Positions 1 through 10,974 of a DNA stretch of 64,000 bases are shown piece after piece (the first letter of the stretch is position 1; every line of letters starts with the position of its first letter). A model generated the notes under the pieces. It was not told the DNA's origin, searched no databases, and saw only the letters and a list, made by a program, of their open reading frames with translations. The stretch spans positions 1 through 64,000 of the forward strand of contig CANGBH010000001.1 in NCBI GenBank assembly GCA_947451935.1. The letters are read 5' to 3'. Both the position numbers and the translations under genes were made by a program. The stretch comes from Chitinophagaceae bacterium (GTDB lineage Bacteria > Bacteroidota > Bacteroidia > Chitinophagales > Chitinophagaceae).

Positions 1-429
1 GGATACAATACGGATTGTCCTACTTGCTTGCCCATCATATTCAAGTTCAACTTGAATAAACTCATCAGGAATAATGGATGGCACTCGTTGAGGCCATTCA
101 ACAAAACACAACTTACCGCTATACAGGCACTCCTCTATTCCGGCTCGCCTAGCCTCATCTTCATCTTCCATCCTATACAAATCAATGTGAAAAAGACTTG
201 CATTTGAGTCTTCAAACAAGTAAGCATATTCATTTACTATTGCGAATGTGGGACTACTAACAGGATCAATTACGCCAAGCTCTTTACATAGCGCACTGAT
301 TAGGGTAGTTTTTCCAGCACCCATTTCGCCCTTAAACGTTATTACCCTAATTTCATTTACAACCTTCAATAACTCGGTGGCAATAGTTGGCAATTGATCC
401 ATTCCATACTGTTTCTCTAGTAGTAACAT
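1..429 (-). CDS. tsaE: tRNA threonylcarbamoyladenosine biosynthesis ATPase TsaE (C-terminus runs off the window)
   Basis: Reverse-strand translation from ATG at 429 gives MLLLEKQYGMDQLPTIATELL...ITFKGEMGAGKTTLISALCKELGV..VSSPTFAIVNEY...HIDLYRMED; Walker A and SPTF motifs typical of TsaE; open to base 1. Confidence 0.9.
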   Translation of the reverse strand, partial: MLLLEKQYGMDQLPTIATELLKVVNEIRVITFKGEMGAGKTTLISALCKELGVIDPVSSPTFAIVNEYAYLFEDSNASLFHIDLYRMEDEDEARRAGIEECLYSGKLCFVEWPQRVPSIIPDEFIQVELEYDGQASRTIRIVS

Positions 430-572
430 AGTACTGCGAAGATAATATGATTAAAGAAGCGGAAAAGCATGCTCAACTTAATAATATAAATTACCTTAAA
501 AAGTATAGGCGAATAGTGCTTTTTCACATTTTCAAGGAGAGGAAATGTGGGTATATTCAGTAAATTTACATT

Positions 573-2690
573 ATGGAGAAGATACAATGGAAAGTTGATG
601 GAATGACCTGCGGTAACTGCGCACTTACCATCAACAAGTACCTTGAAAAACAAGGCATGCAGAACATCAAGGTAAATCCGATTGATGGTGACGTATCCTT
701 TGAAATAGTCGAAAATATTACTCCAAGCACCTTAGTAAAAGGGATTCATGATCTTGGATATGAAGTCATCAAGCAAAATAATATTGAGACACCTAAAAAA
801 AGAAAATTTCTTTCTACACATGTTGAACGATTCTTTTTTTGTTTGCCTTTTACCTTAACCCTTATGCTTCACATGCTGGAACGGTGGATACATATCCATT
901 GGCTTATGAATCCGTGGATTCAACTTGCCATCTGTATCCCTGTGTATGTTGTTGGAATGGCATATTTCGGAAAGAGTGCAATAAAAAGTTTGAAAAATGG
1001 CATCCCAAACATGAATGTGCTGATTACCATTGGAGCCTCAGCAGCATTCATCTATAGCCTTATTGGATCATTCATTGGCCAAGCAGAAGGATTTCTCTTT
1101 TACGAAACTGCTGCTACCATTATTACGCTAGTATTTTTAGGCAACTACCTTGAGGAAGCATCCATCAATTCCACCCAAACTGCCTTAAAAGCATTGGTGC
1201 GCTCGCAGAAAGTCATGGCAAACATGATTGCATTTGATGAAAATCATCAAGAAGTTATCTTCCCCATTGAAAATACTCAACTCAAAGTTGGCGATTTGAT
1301 TTTGATCAGAACAGGTGAACAAGTGCCAATCGATTGTAAAATTTTATGGGGAGAAGGGCATGTAAACGAGGCCTTACTTACAGGAGAAAGTGTTCCAATA
1401 CATAAATTTCAAAAAGACAAACTCATTGGTGGGAGCATCATAGAGTCAGGACAAATCAAAGCTCAAGTCACTGCAGTTGGTGACGATACGGTACTGTCTG
1501 GAATTTTAAATTTAGTTAAACAAGCACAGGGCGAAAAACCACCCATACAAAACTTAGCAGATAAAATTAGCGCCATATTTGTACCAGTGGTGTTAGGCAT
1601 TGGTTTAGTAACATTTATTGCAAACTATATTTACCTCGACCAATTCACCGCTGCTCTGATGAGAAGTATTGCAGTATTGGTAATTGCCTGCCCATGTGCT
1701 ATGGGACTCGCTACACCTGCCGCTATCGCTGTTGGCCTTGGTCGTGCTGCTCGCTCAGGAATACTATTTCGCAACGCGAAGAGCTTAGAAAATTTCCGCA
1801 CAATCAAACAAGTTGTTTTTGATAAGACAGGAACACTTACTACAGGATCATTTACTTTATCAGACCATAAAATATTTGATACCGAAAAAGAGGAATGGAT
1901 TAAAGTTGTTTATTCATTAGAAAAGTATTCTAATCATCCAATCGCACAATGTGTAGCAAAAGCATTTAAGACAAAGGATGAAGTAAAGTGGCAAAGTACC
2001 GAGGAAGTAAAAGGCATAGGAATGAAAGCAACTGATAAGGATGGAAATATCTATTGGGCTGGTTCTTACAAAATAGCCAACGCGCTTACACAAGAAAGCA
2101 GTCACAATGTTTACATCCTAAAAAATGATAAGCTTATAGGATGGATTGATGTGATTGATGAGATAAGGCCTGAAGCAAAAGAAGTCATAGACTACCTAAA
2201 AAGTAAGCAGATAAAAACAATCCTATTGAGTGGAGACCGCAAAGAAAAATGCGATAACCTAGCTGCATTACTTGGAATTGTTGAAGTGAAATCCGAACAG
2301 AGCCCATCTGAAAAACTAGAAACAATAGCCGCTCTAAATGCAAAGGTACCAACTGCGATGGTAGGTGATGGCATTAATGATGCACCAGCCTTAGCTAAAG
2401 CTACAATAGGCATCTCACTAAGCGACGCTTCTCAATTAGCCATACAAAGCGCACAAGTGGTATTAATGAATCAAGGACTCAAAAAGCTACCACTTGCCTT
2501 AGGGTTAGGAAAAAATACATACTTAACCATTAAACAGAATTTATTTTGGGCGTTTTTCTATAATGTGATAGCCATTCCAATTGCCGCTTTTGGATTTCTT
2601 ACTCCAACCTTTGGAGCATTAGTAATGGGTATGAGTGACGTTGTATTAGCTGTTAATTCTGTTAGATTGTTTTTTAAGAAAGTAATTTGA
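573..2690 (+). CDS. copA: Heavy-metal (copper-type) translocating P1B ATPase
   Basis: N-terminal HMA motif GMTCGNCA, TGES, membrane CPC (ACPCAMG), DKTGT, GDGINDAPAL. Confidence 0.93.
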   Translation: MEKIQWKVDGMTCGNCALTINKYLEKQGMQNIKVNPIDGDVSFEIVENITPSTLVKGIHDLGYEVIKQNNIETPKKRKFLSTHVERFFFCLPFTLTLMLHMLERWIHIHWLMNPWIQLAICIPVYVVGMAYFGKSAIKSLKNGIPNMNVLITIGASAAFIYSLIGSFIGQAEGFLFYETAATIITLVFLGNYLEEASINSTQTALKALVRSQKVMANMIAFDENHQEVIFPIENTQLKVGDLILIRTGEQVPIDCKILWGEGHVNEALLTGESVPIHKFQKDKLIGGSIIESGQIKAQVTAVGDDTVLSGILNLVKQAQGEKPPIQNLADKISAIFVPVVLGIGLVTFIANYIYLDQFTAALMRSIAVLVIACPCAMGLATPAAIAVGLGRAARSGILFRNAKSLENFRTIKQVVFDKTGTLTTGSFTLSDHKIFDTEKEEWIKVVYSLEKYSNHPIAQCVAKAFKTKDEVKWQSTEEVKGIGMKATDKDGNIYWAGSYKIANALTQESSHNVYILKNDKLIGWIDVIDEIRPEAKEVIDYLKSKQIKTILLSGDRKEKCDNLAALLGIVEVKSEQSPSEKLETIAALNAKVPTAMVGDGINDAPALAKATIGISLSDASQLAIQSAQVVLMNQGLKKLPLALGLGKNTYLTIKQNLFWAFFYNVIAIPIAAFGFLTPTFGALVMGMSDVVLAVNSVRLFFKKVI

Positions 2691-2705
2691 TGCTAAAAAA
2701 ATAAA

Positions 2706-4601
2706 ATGACCCCAAAGGAAATCCTAAAAACATATTGGGGCCATGATTCATTTAGGCCGCTACAAGAAGAAATTATTAATTCTATCTTAGACGGCAAGGA
2801 TGCATTAGCTGTACTACCTACTGGTGGTGGCAAATCAATTTGCTTTCAAGTACCTGCATTAACTAAGCCGGGCTGCTGCCTAGTTATCTCACCCCTTATT
2901 GCACTCATGGAGGATCAAGTGCAGAATTTAGAAAATCTAAATATCCCAGCAGCAGCAATTGTAGCTGGCATGTCGCACCATGAAATTTCTGAAATACTAA
3001 GAGCGGGTCTTGATGACCAATTAAAATTTATTTATGTTTCACCAGAAAGATTAGAATCTAGATCATTCATTGAACGTATAATTCAATTACCCATTACACT
3101 AATAGCAGTTGATGAGGCACATTGTATTTCCCAATGGGGTTATGACTTCAGACCATCCTACCTAAATATAGCAAACATCAGAGACCACTTTAATGATGTA
3201 CCCCTTATTGCATTAACCGCCTCAGCAACAGAATTGGTTAAAAAAGATATCATTGAAAAACTAAGGATGCAGCAATCCGAAACTTTCATGACTTCTTTTA
3301 ACCGAGAAAACCTGGTGTACAAGGCAGAATTGTGTTTAGATAAAATAAATAGAGTCAGATCCATCCTAGATACAGTACCCGGAAGTGGTATCATCTATTG
3401 TAAAACCAGAAGAAAGACAAAAGAATTATCAGACTTGCTGAATCAGCTAGGCATAAACTGTGATTATTATCATGCAGGGCTAAGTCAAGAAGCAAGAAAA
3501 GAAAAGCAAGAGAAATGGATAATTGGATCAACACGAATAATGATTTGTACTAATGCATTTGGAATGGGAATTGATAAGTCCAATGTACGCATAGTAGTTC
3601 ATGCTGATATTCCAGATTGTTTAGAGAATTATTATCAAGAAGCGGGAAGAGCAGGAAGAGATGGCAATGAATCATATGCAATTTTACTTTACAATGAAAG
3701 TGAATTGAAAGAATTAAAAAATCAACCAACTATCCGATTCCCAGAAATTAAAACCATTCGAATAGTATATCAAGCGTTAGCCAACTATTTACAAATTCCA
3801 ACAGGACTAGGTGCAAATGAGTCATTTGATTTTAACTTAGAAGATTTTATAAAAAAATTCAAACTAACCCTCAATGATGTCTTGTATTCCTTACAGGCGT
3901 TAAAACAAGAGCGGATTATTTCCTATATGGAACAAGTCTTCAAACCTTCCTTAATTCAATTTACTTGTACTAAGTCAGACCTCATTGAATTTGAAAAAAA
4001 TAATCCCATTGGCGACGAAGTTGTTAAATGTCTTCTTAGGACGTATAGTGGAATATTTGATATCCCAGTTCGAATCGATGAAATGCAATTGGCCAGAATA
4101 TTAAAAATGAACTATCCATTTTTAATTACGCAACTTGATTTTTTAGATAAAAATAATATCATCGAGTATTCACCACGAAGAGAAACACCACAAGTTGTTT
4201 ATTTACAAAACAGAATAAAGACAGAGGAGCTTAATCTTAACTACGAAAACTACCTAAAAAGGAAGACCCAATTCGTAGAAAGAATTGATGCTATGATCAA
4301 CTATTGTAATGCACAAACTTGCAGATCTACTTATATTGGAAAGTACTTTGGCGATTTAACCATAGTTGAATGTGGCAAATGCGATAATTGTACTCGTAAA
4401 AATGAGACACCCATTCAACGTGATCAATTCTCAAGAATTTATACTGACATTCAAGACTTACTATTGAATCAACCCCTTCATATCAAGGCCTTAGATGAAA
4501 GATTGGGGATAACAAAAGAAGCACTGCACCAGGTACTCTCAGAAATGAAAAAGGAAGAAAAAATTGGCATAGACCCAAGCGGGAAGTTATTTCTAAAATA
4601 A
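2706..4601 (+). CDS. recQ: RecQ family ATP-dependent DNA helicase
   Basis: LPTGGGKSICFQVPA, DEAHCISQWGYDFRPSY, QEAGRAGRDG, zinc-binding CNAQTCRS...CGKCDNC, C-terminal winged-helix-like segment. Confidence 0.93.
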   Translation: MTPKEILKTYWGHDSFRPLQEEIINSILDGKDALAVLPTGGGKSICFQVPALTKPGCCLVISPLIALMEDQVQNLENLNIPAAAIVAGMSHHEISEILRAGLDDQLKFIYVSPERLESRSFIERIIQLPITLIAVDEAHCISQWGYDFRPSYLNIANIRDHFNDVPLIALTASATELVKKDIIEKLRMQQSETFMTSFNRENLVYKAELCLDKINRVRSILDTVPGSGIIYCKTRRKTKELSDLLNQLGINCDYYHAGLSQEARKEKQEKWIIGSTRIMICTNAFGMGIDKSNVRIVVHADIPDCLENYYQEAGRAGRDGNESYAILLYNESELKELKNQPTIRFPEIKTIRIVYQALANYLQIPTGLGANESFDFNLEDFIKKFKLTLNDVLYSLQALKQERIISYMEQVFKPSLIQFTCTKSDLIEFEKNNPIGDEVVKCLLRTYSGIFDIPVRIDEMQLARILKMNYPFLITQLDFLDKNNIIEYSPRRETPQVVYLQNRIKTEELNLNYENYLKRKTQFVERIDAMINYCNAQTCRSTYIGKYFGDLTIVECGKCDNCTRKNETPIQRDQFSRIYTDIQDLLLNQPLHIKALDERLGITKEALHQVLSEMKKEEKIGIDPSGKLFLK

Positions 4602-4605
4602 AAGA

Positions 4606-4633
4606 GGGCCAGGATAGAAATCCGGCCCGTTTT
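4606..4633 (+). terminator. Rho-independent terminator after recQ
   Basis: GGGCC(A)GGAT-AGAA-ATCCGGCCC stem with one bulge, followed by GTTTT, just after the recQ stop. Confidence 0.6.
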
Positions 4634-4926
4634 AAAATCCAATATCCTATGAAAAACCGCTGTAAAGGTAGATATTTTGATCAATTAGCGCCTAAAATCT
4701 AAAATATCTCTAGATAAAATGCGATTAAATTGAATTTCAAGCAATTGAACATTACATATTTAAATTAATTTATATCAAGCAAGACTTACCTATTCTTTGT
4801 TGAGCAAAGAATCGATGCTACCGAAAAGTAATTTTCATCAAAATCTGACTCGGTTTAACAAAATTTTATTGCAAATAGCTATATAATGTGGGAGTTAATA
4901 ATTTTATTTGTTGAAAATCAATACAC

Positions 4927-5634
4927 ATGAGCACAACCAACCCAAAACATAAAATTCTCCTTTGCGAAGACGACCCTAATCTTGGCTTAGTGTTGAAAAA
5001 TTTTTTAGAACTAAATGACTTCGACGTTATTTTGGAAAGAGATGGCCGACTTGGGCTAGCAGCTTTTCAACGCGAGAAATTTGAACTCTGCCTTTTGGAT
5101 GTAATGATGCCAAAAATGGATGGCTTTATGCTAGCTGAAGAAATTAGGAACACAAATCCTGATGTTCCATTATTTTTTCTTTCCGCAAAATCTATGAAGG
5201 AAGATCAAATTAAAGGATACAAACTTGGAGCAGATGATTATATCACAAAACCATTCGACTCTGAAGTGCTACTTTTCAAGATCAAAGCAATCTTAAAAAG
5301 AAATGAAGAGCAAAATAAAGAAATCGCAAACGTTGAATACGATCTTGGTAAATATCACTTTATTCCAAAACTCAGAGAACTAAGTATTGATGGAAATAAA
5401 ACAACATTATCTCCAAAAGAAAATGAGTTATTGAAGATGCTTAGTGAATATAAAAATGATTTACTTCAACGTGATCTTGCACTAAAGAAAATATGGGGTA
5501 ACGACAATTATTTTAATGGAAGAAGTATGGATGTATATATTGCTAAACTCAGAAAATACTTGAAAGAAGATCCAATGGTAGAGATTGTAAACATTCATGG
5601 AAATGGTTTCCGCCTACTTGTAAAAGAAGATTAA
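4927..5634 (+). CDS. OmpR/PhoB-family DNA-binding response regulator (no adjacent kinase)
   Basis: Receiver domain (CEDD, LLDVMMPKMDG, SAKS, KPFDSEVL) plus C-terminal wHTH (RSMDVYIAKLRKYL..VEIVNIHGNGFRLL). Confidence 0.92.
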   Translation: MSTTNPKHKILLCEDDPNLGLVLKNFLELNDFDVILERDGRLGLAAFQREKFELCLLDVMMPKMDGFMLAEEIRNTNPDVPLFFLSAKSMKEDQIKGYKLGADDYITKPFDSEVLLFKIKAILKRNEEQNKEIANVEYDLGKYHFIPKLRELSIDGNKTTLSPKENELLKMLSEYKNDLLQRDLALKKIWGNDNYFNGRSMDVYIAKLRKYLKEDPMVEIVNIHGNGFRLLVKED

Positions 5635-5654
5635 TCCAATATCAATAAAATAGT

Positions 5655-5687
5655 AAAGCCATGTTATAATAAAACATGGCTTTTTTT
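5655..5687. terminator. Bidirectional Rho-independent terminator between the response regulator and ruvB
   Basis: AAAGCCATGTT-ATAATAA-AACATGGCTTTTTTT: 11-bp perfect stem with T-tract between convergent genes. Confidence 0.85.
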
Positions 5688-5702
5688 ATGCGCGCTCTAA
5701 TG

Positions 5703-6731
5703 CTAGAATAATAAATTATCATTTCGCTTAAACATTGTCCTGCCAAGGTGTTCATATGCCTTAGTAGTAACTTCCCTTCCACGAGGTGTTCTCTGAAGAA
5801 AGCCTTGCTGAATCAGAAATGGCTCATAAACATCTTCAATTGTGCCAGACTCCTCTCCAACTGCCGTGGCAATTGTTCCTAGGCCTACAGGACCACCTTT
5901 GAATTTATCTATGATAGTAGTAAGAATTCTATTATCCATTTCATCAAGTCCATGCTCATCTACGTGCAACGCTTTAAGTGCATGCTTTGTAATATCCATT
6001 GTGATGACACCATTCCCTAGTACCTGTGCAAAATCTCGTACGCGCTTTAATAAGCCGTTTGCAATACGAGGCGTAGCCCTACTTCTTCCTGCTATTTCAC
6101 GGGATGAATCGGAAGTAATTTTGGCTCCTAAAATGGCAGCCGATCGGGTGATGATACGATCCAATACCTCTACAGGATAATACTCTAAACGCGATTTGAT
6201 TGCAAACCTCGATAGTAATGGAGCTGTTAGCAAACCACTGCGGGTTGTTGCACCAATTAAAGTAAATGGATTTAAATTGATTTGGATGGTTTTGGCACTA
6301 GGACCACTGTCAATCATAATATCAATCTTATAGTCTTCCATTGCGGAATACAAATACTCTTCCACCACGTTACTCAATCGGTGTATTTCATCAATAAACA
6401 ACACATCGTTTGCTTCAAGGCTTGTCAATAATCCTGCTAGATCTGCAGGTTTTTCGATAACCGGTCCAGAAGTCTCCTTAATTTGAACCCCCATTTCACG
6501 AGCAACAATTCGAGATAATGTTGTTTTACCTAAGCCTGGAGGACCATGAAAAAGCACGTGATCAAGCGCCTCTGATCTCATCTGAGCTGCCTTGATAAAA
6601 ATTCGAAGATTTTCTATGATATCGGGCTGGCCAGAAAAATCCTCCAAAATACTTGGCCTAATAGTATTTTCAAATTCACCGTCGGTTGATCCAGTAGGAT
6701 CCTCAGCAGGATTCAAATGAGGGTTGATCAT
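5703..6731 (-). CDS. ruvB: Holliday junction branch migration DNA helicase RuvB
   Basis: [12 protein letters not shown]..., [60 protein letters not shown]. Confidence 0.97.
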   Translation of the reverse strand: MINPHLNPAEDPTGSTDGEFENTIRPSILEDFSGQPDIIENLRIFIKAAQMRSEALDHVLFHGPPGLGKTTLSRIVAREMGVQIKETSGPVIEKPADLAGLLTSLEANDVLFIDEIHRLSNVVEEYLYSAMEDYKIDIMIDSGPSAKTIQINLNPFTLIGATTRSGLLTAPLLSRFAIKSRLEYYPVEVLDRIITRSAAILGAKITSDSSREIAGRSRATPRIANGLLKRVRDFAQVLGNGVITMDITKHALKALHVDEHGLDEMDNRILTTIIDKFKGGPVGLGTIATAVGEESGTIEDVYEPFLIQQGFLQRTPRGREVTTKAYEHLGRTMFKRNDNLLF

Positions 6732-6823
6732 AATGTGAATTTACACCCAATACTCAAGAATCTGAACTATAAATTTATATGCTCTAAACAAGCAACTATT
6801 TTAACTTATTAAATGAAAACAGT

Positions 6824-9598
6824 CTAAATAACAACATTAATCATCTTGTTTTTGACAAATATAATTTTCTTAGGAGGCTTACCTTCTAACCACTTTGCAA
6901 TCATTGGCTCCTTCAATACTAGAGCTTCAACATCCGCTTGAGTTGCGTTCAAATCAATATTCAAAATAATTCTTGTTTTGCCATTTACAGCAACAGGGTA
7001 TTCTTTACTGGTTTCAACTAAATAAGTTTCATCCACTACAGGATATGATGCATCCAAGATAGAACCGACTTCACCAATCTGTTGCCAAATTTCTTCACAA
7101 ATATGTGGGGCATACGGAGTAAGTATAATAAGGAATTTTTTAAGCAACTCAATTGAATGACAGTTCAAGTCAGTCAGCTCATTCACACCAATCATAAATC
7201 CGCTCACTGCAGTATTAAATGAAAAACGTGCAGTATCTTCTTCCACTTTTTTCAACATCTTATAAAAAACCTTCCAGGATGCTGCATCAGCAGGTGTTTG
7301 AGTTGCAACCAATCCTTTTTCTGCATCAAAAAATAAACGCCAAAACTTTCGAATAAACCTATGAACACCTTCAATTCCTTTTGTATCCCAAGGTTTGTCT
7401 TGTTCAACTGGACCAAGAAACATTTCATACATTCTAAATGTATCTGCACCATATTTCTCAACGATATCATCTGGATTAACTACATTAAAATATCGTTTAC
7501 TCATTTTTTCAAGTCGAGCACCACATTTATATTCTCCATCTTCAGTAATGAAAGTAGCATCAGAAAAATCTGGTTTCCACTTTTTGAAACCTTCCATATC
7601 AAGCAAGAATCCATCTACTAAACTTACATCTACATGAATCTCATCAGTTTCATAATCATCCTTTAAACCTGCTGATACAAACTGCTTTGAATTTCGAACA
7701 CGATAGACTAACCTAGAGTCGCCTCCGATTTTTCCTTGATTCACAAGACGTTTGTATGGTTCATCGAAACCAATATGACCTAGATCGAATAACACTTTTG
7801 TCCACATCCTACTATATAAAAGATGTCCTACAGCATGCTCTGTGCCTCCTATATACAAATCAACTTGTCCCCAATAATCACTGGCCGCTCTACTACAAAA
7901 TTCACTGTCATTTTGAGGATCCATATAACGCAAAAAATACCAACTGCTTCCTGCATACCCAGGCATGGTATTCACTTCACGAGCACCCCCATCATAGCTT
8001 AGCCATTCTGGCAAGTTGGCAAGTGGGCCTTGAGCATCCGGACCAGGCTTAAGATCTGATAATTCAGGAAGCTCAATAGGCAATGCGGTTGAAGATAATG
8101 GGATGGCAATATCATTTTTCCAAACAATTGGAAAAGGTTCACCCCAGTAGCGTTGTCTACTGAATGCAGCATCACGCATTTTATAATTCGTTTGTCTTTT
8201 ACCTATTCCCAGTTCCTCGAGTTTGTCTAATGAAAAGGTTATGGCATCAGACATTAACAGCCCATCTAAAAATCCACTGTTTTCTAAGCGAGCTTCTTTT
8301 GTTGGATTAGCCTCATTCCCGTTGAAAAATTGTCCAATAATATTAGTGATAGGAATGCTGAAATGTTGTGCGAATTTAAAATCACGCTCATCGCCACATG
8401 GCACGGCCATGATAGCACCAGTTCCATAACCAGCTAATACATACTCACTAATCCAAATAGGAATTAGGACACCATTAAAAGGATTTTTGCAATACGCCCC
8501 ACTAAAAACACCTGTGATTTTCTTTTCAGCCATCCGTTCACGTTCGCTTCTACTGTTAACATACTCAAGGTATTCCTCAACAGCCTTTTTTTGTTCAGGG
8601 GATGTTATAGTTGTGATGAGCTCATGCTCTGGGGCAATAACCATAAAATCGACTCCAAAAATAGTGTCGGGACGAGTAGTGTATACTTTTAAGTGACTAG
8701 CACTAGCTGATGTATTTGCTGCTGCAATTTCAAAATCAATCTCTGCTCCAAAACTTTTACCAATCCAATTGGTTTGCATATCCTTCATGCTATCACTAAA
8801 GTCTACCGTCTGCAATCCAGCCAAAAGGCGCTCAGCATATTCAGTAATTCGGAGATACCACTGACGAAGTTTTTTCTTTACAACAGGATGTCCGCCTCGT
8901 TCACTAACTCCATTTATCACTTCATCATTAGCAAGTACTGTACCAAGGGCCTCACACCAATTCACCTCACCTACTCCACAAAAAGCTAGTCGATATTTCA
9001 TTAAAATTTCAGACTGCTTACTCGAATCACCACTATTCCATTCGGCCGCAGAAAATACTAACTTTTTATCTCCAGGACATGGTGTATTGGTATTCCCCTC
9101 AGCTTTAAATATTACAATGAGGTCATTGATGCTCCTCGCCTTTTGAGCTTTTCGATCAAACCAAGAATCAAACAATTGCAGAAAAATCCACTGCGTCCAT
9201 TTGTAGTAATTTGGATTTGATGTCCTCACTTCCCTATCCCAATCATAACAAAAACCAATTTTATCCAATTGACTTCTGAAATTATCAATATTACGATCTG
9301 TAGATATCGCGGGAGCAATTCCATGCTCAATAGCATATTGTTCTGCAGGCAACCCGAATGAATCGTACCCCATTGGATGGAGCACATTAAATCCTTTTAA
9401 TCGTTTATACCGACTAAAAATATCGCTGGCGATATAGCCTAAAGGATGGCCTACGTGCAATCCAGCTCCGCTTGGATATGGGAACATATCCAATACATAA
9501 TATTTAGGCTTAGAAGGATCATTACTAACCCTATAAGCATTGTTCATCTTCCATGCTTCCTGCCACTTCTTTTCGATCGCACTAAAGCCATATTCCAT
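6824..9598 (-). CDS. leuS: Leucyl-tRNA synthetase
   Basis: YVLDMFPYPSGAGLHVGHPLGY (HIGH-like), GWGT-type editing domain, KMSKRYFNVVNPDDIVEKYGAD (KMSKS). Confidence 0.97.
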   Translation of the reverse strand: MEYGFSAIEKKWQEAWKMNNAYRVSNDPSKPKYYVLDMFPYPSGAGLHVGHPLGYIASDIFSRYKRLKGFNVLHPMGYDSFGLPAEQYAIEHGIAPAISTDRNIDNFRSQLDKIGFCYDWDREVRTSNPNYYKWTQWIFLQLFDSWFDRKAQKARSINDLIVIFKAEGNTNTPCPGDKKLVFSAAEWNSGDSSKQSEILMKYRLAFCGVGEVNWCEALGTVLANDEVINGVSERGGHPVVKKKLRQWYLRITEYAERLLAGLQTVDFSDSMKDMQTNWIGKSFGAEIDFEIAAANTSASASHLKVYTTRPDTIFGVDFMVIAPEHELITTITSPEQKKAVEEYLEYVNSRSERERMAEKKITGVFSGAYCKNPFNGVLIPIWISEYVLAGYGTGAIMAVPCGDERDFKFAQHFSIPITNIIGQFFNGNEANPTKEARLENSGFLDGLLMSDAITFSLDKLEELGIGKRQTNYKMRDAAFSRQRYWGEPFPIVWKNDIAIPLSSTALPIELPELSDLKPGPDAQGPLANLPEWLSYDGGAREVNTMPGYAGSSWYFLRYMDPQNDSEFCSRAASDYWGQVDLYIGGTEHAVGHLLYSRMWTKVLFDLGHIGFDEPYKRLVNQGKIGGDSRLVYRVRNSKQFVSAGLKDDYETDEIHVDVSLVDGFLLDMEGFKKWKPDFSDATFITEDGEYKCGARLEKMSKRYFNVVNPDDIVEKYGADTFRMYEMFLGPVEQDKPWDTKGIEGVHRFIRKFWRLFFDAEKGLVATQTPADAASWKVFYKMLKKVEEDTARFSFNTAVSGFMIGVNELTDLNCHSIELLKKFLIILTPYAPHICEEIWQQIGEVGSILDASYPVVDETYLVETSKEYPVAVNGKTRIILNIDLNATQADVEALVLKEPMIAKWLEGKPPKKIIFVKNKMINVVI

Positions 9599-9823
9599 CT
9601 TACGTTAATTTTAGTTGGAGTATCAATTTAAAAAGCCAAATATGCCTGAATTGGTCATAAAAGGTCCATCTTTCCATTGTACGTTTAGACCAAACAGACA
9701 ATAAGCCTGTTAAAATTACAACGATTACATACTGAAAGACGCGCAAAAATACATAAACCCTTTAAAATTGTTATTTTTGAATCTAGAAGTCAAAAAACAG
9801 CCCTGCTTCAAATTCTATAAAAT

Positions 9824-10699
9824 ATGACAGCACAGAGTAAAGCATCGATGAAACGGAGTAAACCATCCTATTTTATGGCCATTTTTGGTGTTGCCCTGGT
9901 GCTTTTTATCCTAGGCATGCTTGGTTGGCTAGTCATAAATGCTAGTAAATTACAGGACTATTTCATGGGCAGCGTACAAGTGCATGCTTTTATCCGTGAA
10001 GGAAGCCCTAAAAATGAAATAGATATTGTAAAAAATAAAATATCAACAAAACCTTACGCAAAAAACGTAGAGTTTATCACTAAGGATATGGCAAGAGCAA
10101 AATTCATTGGTGATGGAAATGAAGATTGGAATAAAGTACTTGATTACAATCCACTACCTGCAAGTATAGACTTCTACTTAGATCCTTTATATGTCAATAA
10201 GGATAGTATAAAAATAATCTCGGCTGATTTATCTAAGAATTTTATTGTCAGCGAAGTAAAATATCCTGATGCAGTTGTTAGCAACCTAAATAACATTGTA
10301 CGAAAGATTGGATTTTTTCTATTGGGCTTAGCGCTTGTTTTGGCTATTATCGTAATTATATTAATTGACAATACGATAAAACTAGCTATGTTTTCTAATC
10401 GCTTTTTGATCAAAACCATGCAGATGGTTGGCGCTACTAGATGGTTCATTTCAAAGCCATTTGACAAACGAGCAATCATTAATGGATTAATTAGTGCTGT
10501 GCTTGCAATAGCCTCTATTTCTATAATTATTTACGGAGTTGAAAGTTGGTGGCTACCCGAAATAAAAGCACTAAGAGACAACAGCATGTTAGCCTTACTT
10601 TTCTTAGTTATCACACTGATTGGCATTAGCATTACATTTATCAGCACACATAGAAGTGTAATGAAATACTTAAAAATGAAACTCGACGATCTTTATTAA
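9824..10699 (+). CDS. ftsX: FtsX-like cell-division permease
   Basis: N-terminal TM, extracellular domain (VQVHAFIREG), C-terminal FtsX-like TM region; followed by DUF3098 and uppP as in other Bacteroidota. Confidence 0.85.
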   Translation: MTAQSKASMKRSKPSYFMAIFGVALVLFILGMLGWLVINASKLQDYFMGSVQVHAFIREGSPKNEIDIVKNKISTKPYAKNVEFITKDMARAKFIGDGNEDWNKVLDYNPLPASIDFYLDPLYVNKDSIKIISADLSKNFIVSEVKYPDAVVSNLNNIVRKIGFFLLGLALVLAIIVIILIDNTIKLAMFSNRFLIKTMQMVGATRWFISKPFDKRAIINGLISAVLAIASISIIIYGVESWWLPEIKALRDNSMLALLFLVITLIGISITFISTHRSVMKYLKMKLDDLY

Positions 10700-10715
10700 T
10701 ACAATAAAAGAAATC

Positions 10716-10955
10716 ATGGAAAACAAGAAGAATACAATTTTCGGAAAGGACAACCTCAAGTGGATGTTAGTTGGTGCCGCAGTCATCATCGTAGGACTAT
10801 TTCTAATGTCTGGCGGAAAAGGTGATAATCCAAATGTATTTTCTGAAGAGGAAGTATATAGTAAGACACGCATTACCGTAGCGCCAATCTTGATTATGCT
10901 TGGTTTGGTTATCGAAATATTTGCCATTATGAAAAAAGGCAGTTCAAATTCCTGA
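10716..10955 (+). CDS. DUF3098-type small two-TM membrane protein
   Basis: 79 aa: FGKDNLKWMLVGAAVIIVGLFLMSGGKGDNPNVFSEEEVYSKTRITVAPILIMLGLVIEIFAIM; between ftsX and uppP. Confidence 0.8.
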   Translation: MENKKNTIFGKDNLKWMLVGAAVIIVGLFLMSGGKGDNPNVFSEEEVYSKTRITVAPILIMLGLVIEIFAIMKKGSSNS

Positions 10956-10974
10956 TTTCACTTTATACCTCTTC

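Noticed and set aside
417-653. Minus-strand ORF of 78 aa overlapping tsaE and copA starts
   Set aside because: Low-complexity hydrophobic translation, overlaps two well-supported genes, no family resemblance.
5842-6180. 112-aa plus-strand ORF antisense to ruvB
   Set aside because: Shadow ORF on the opposite strand of a highly conserved gene.
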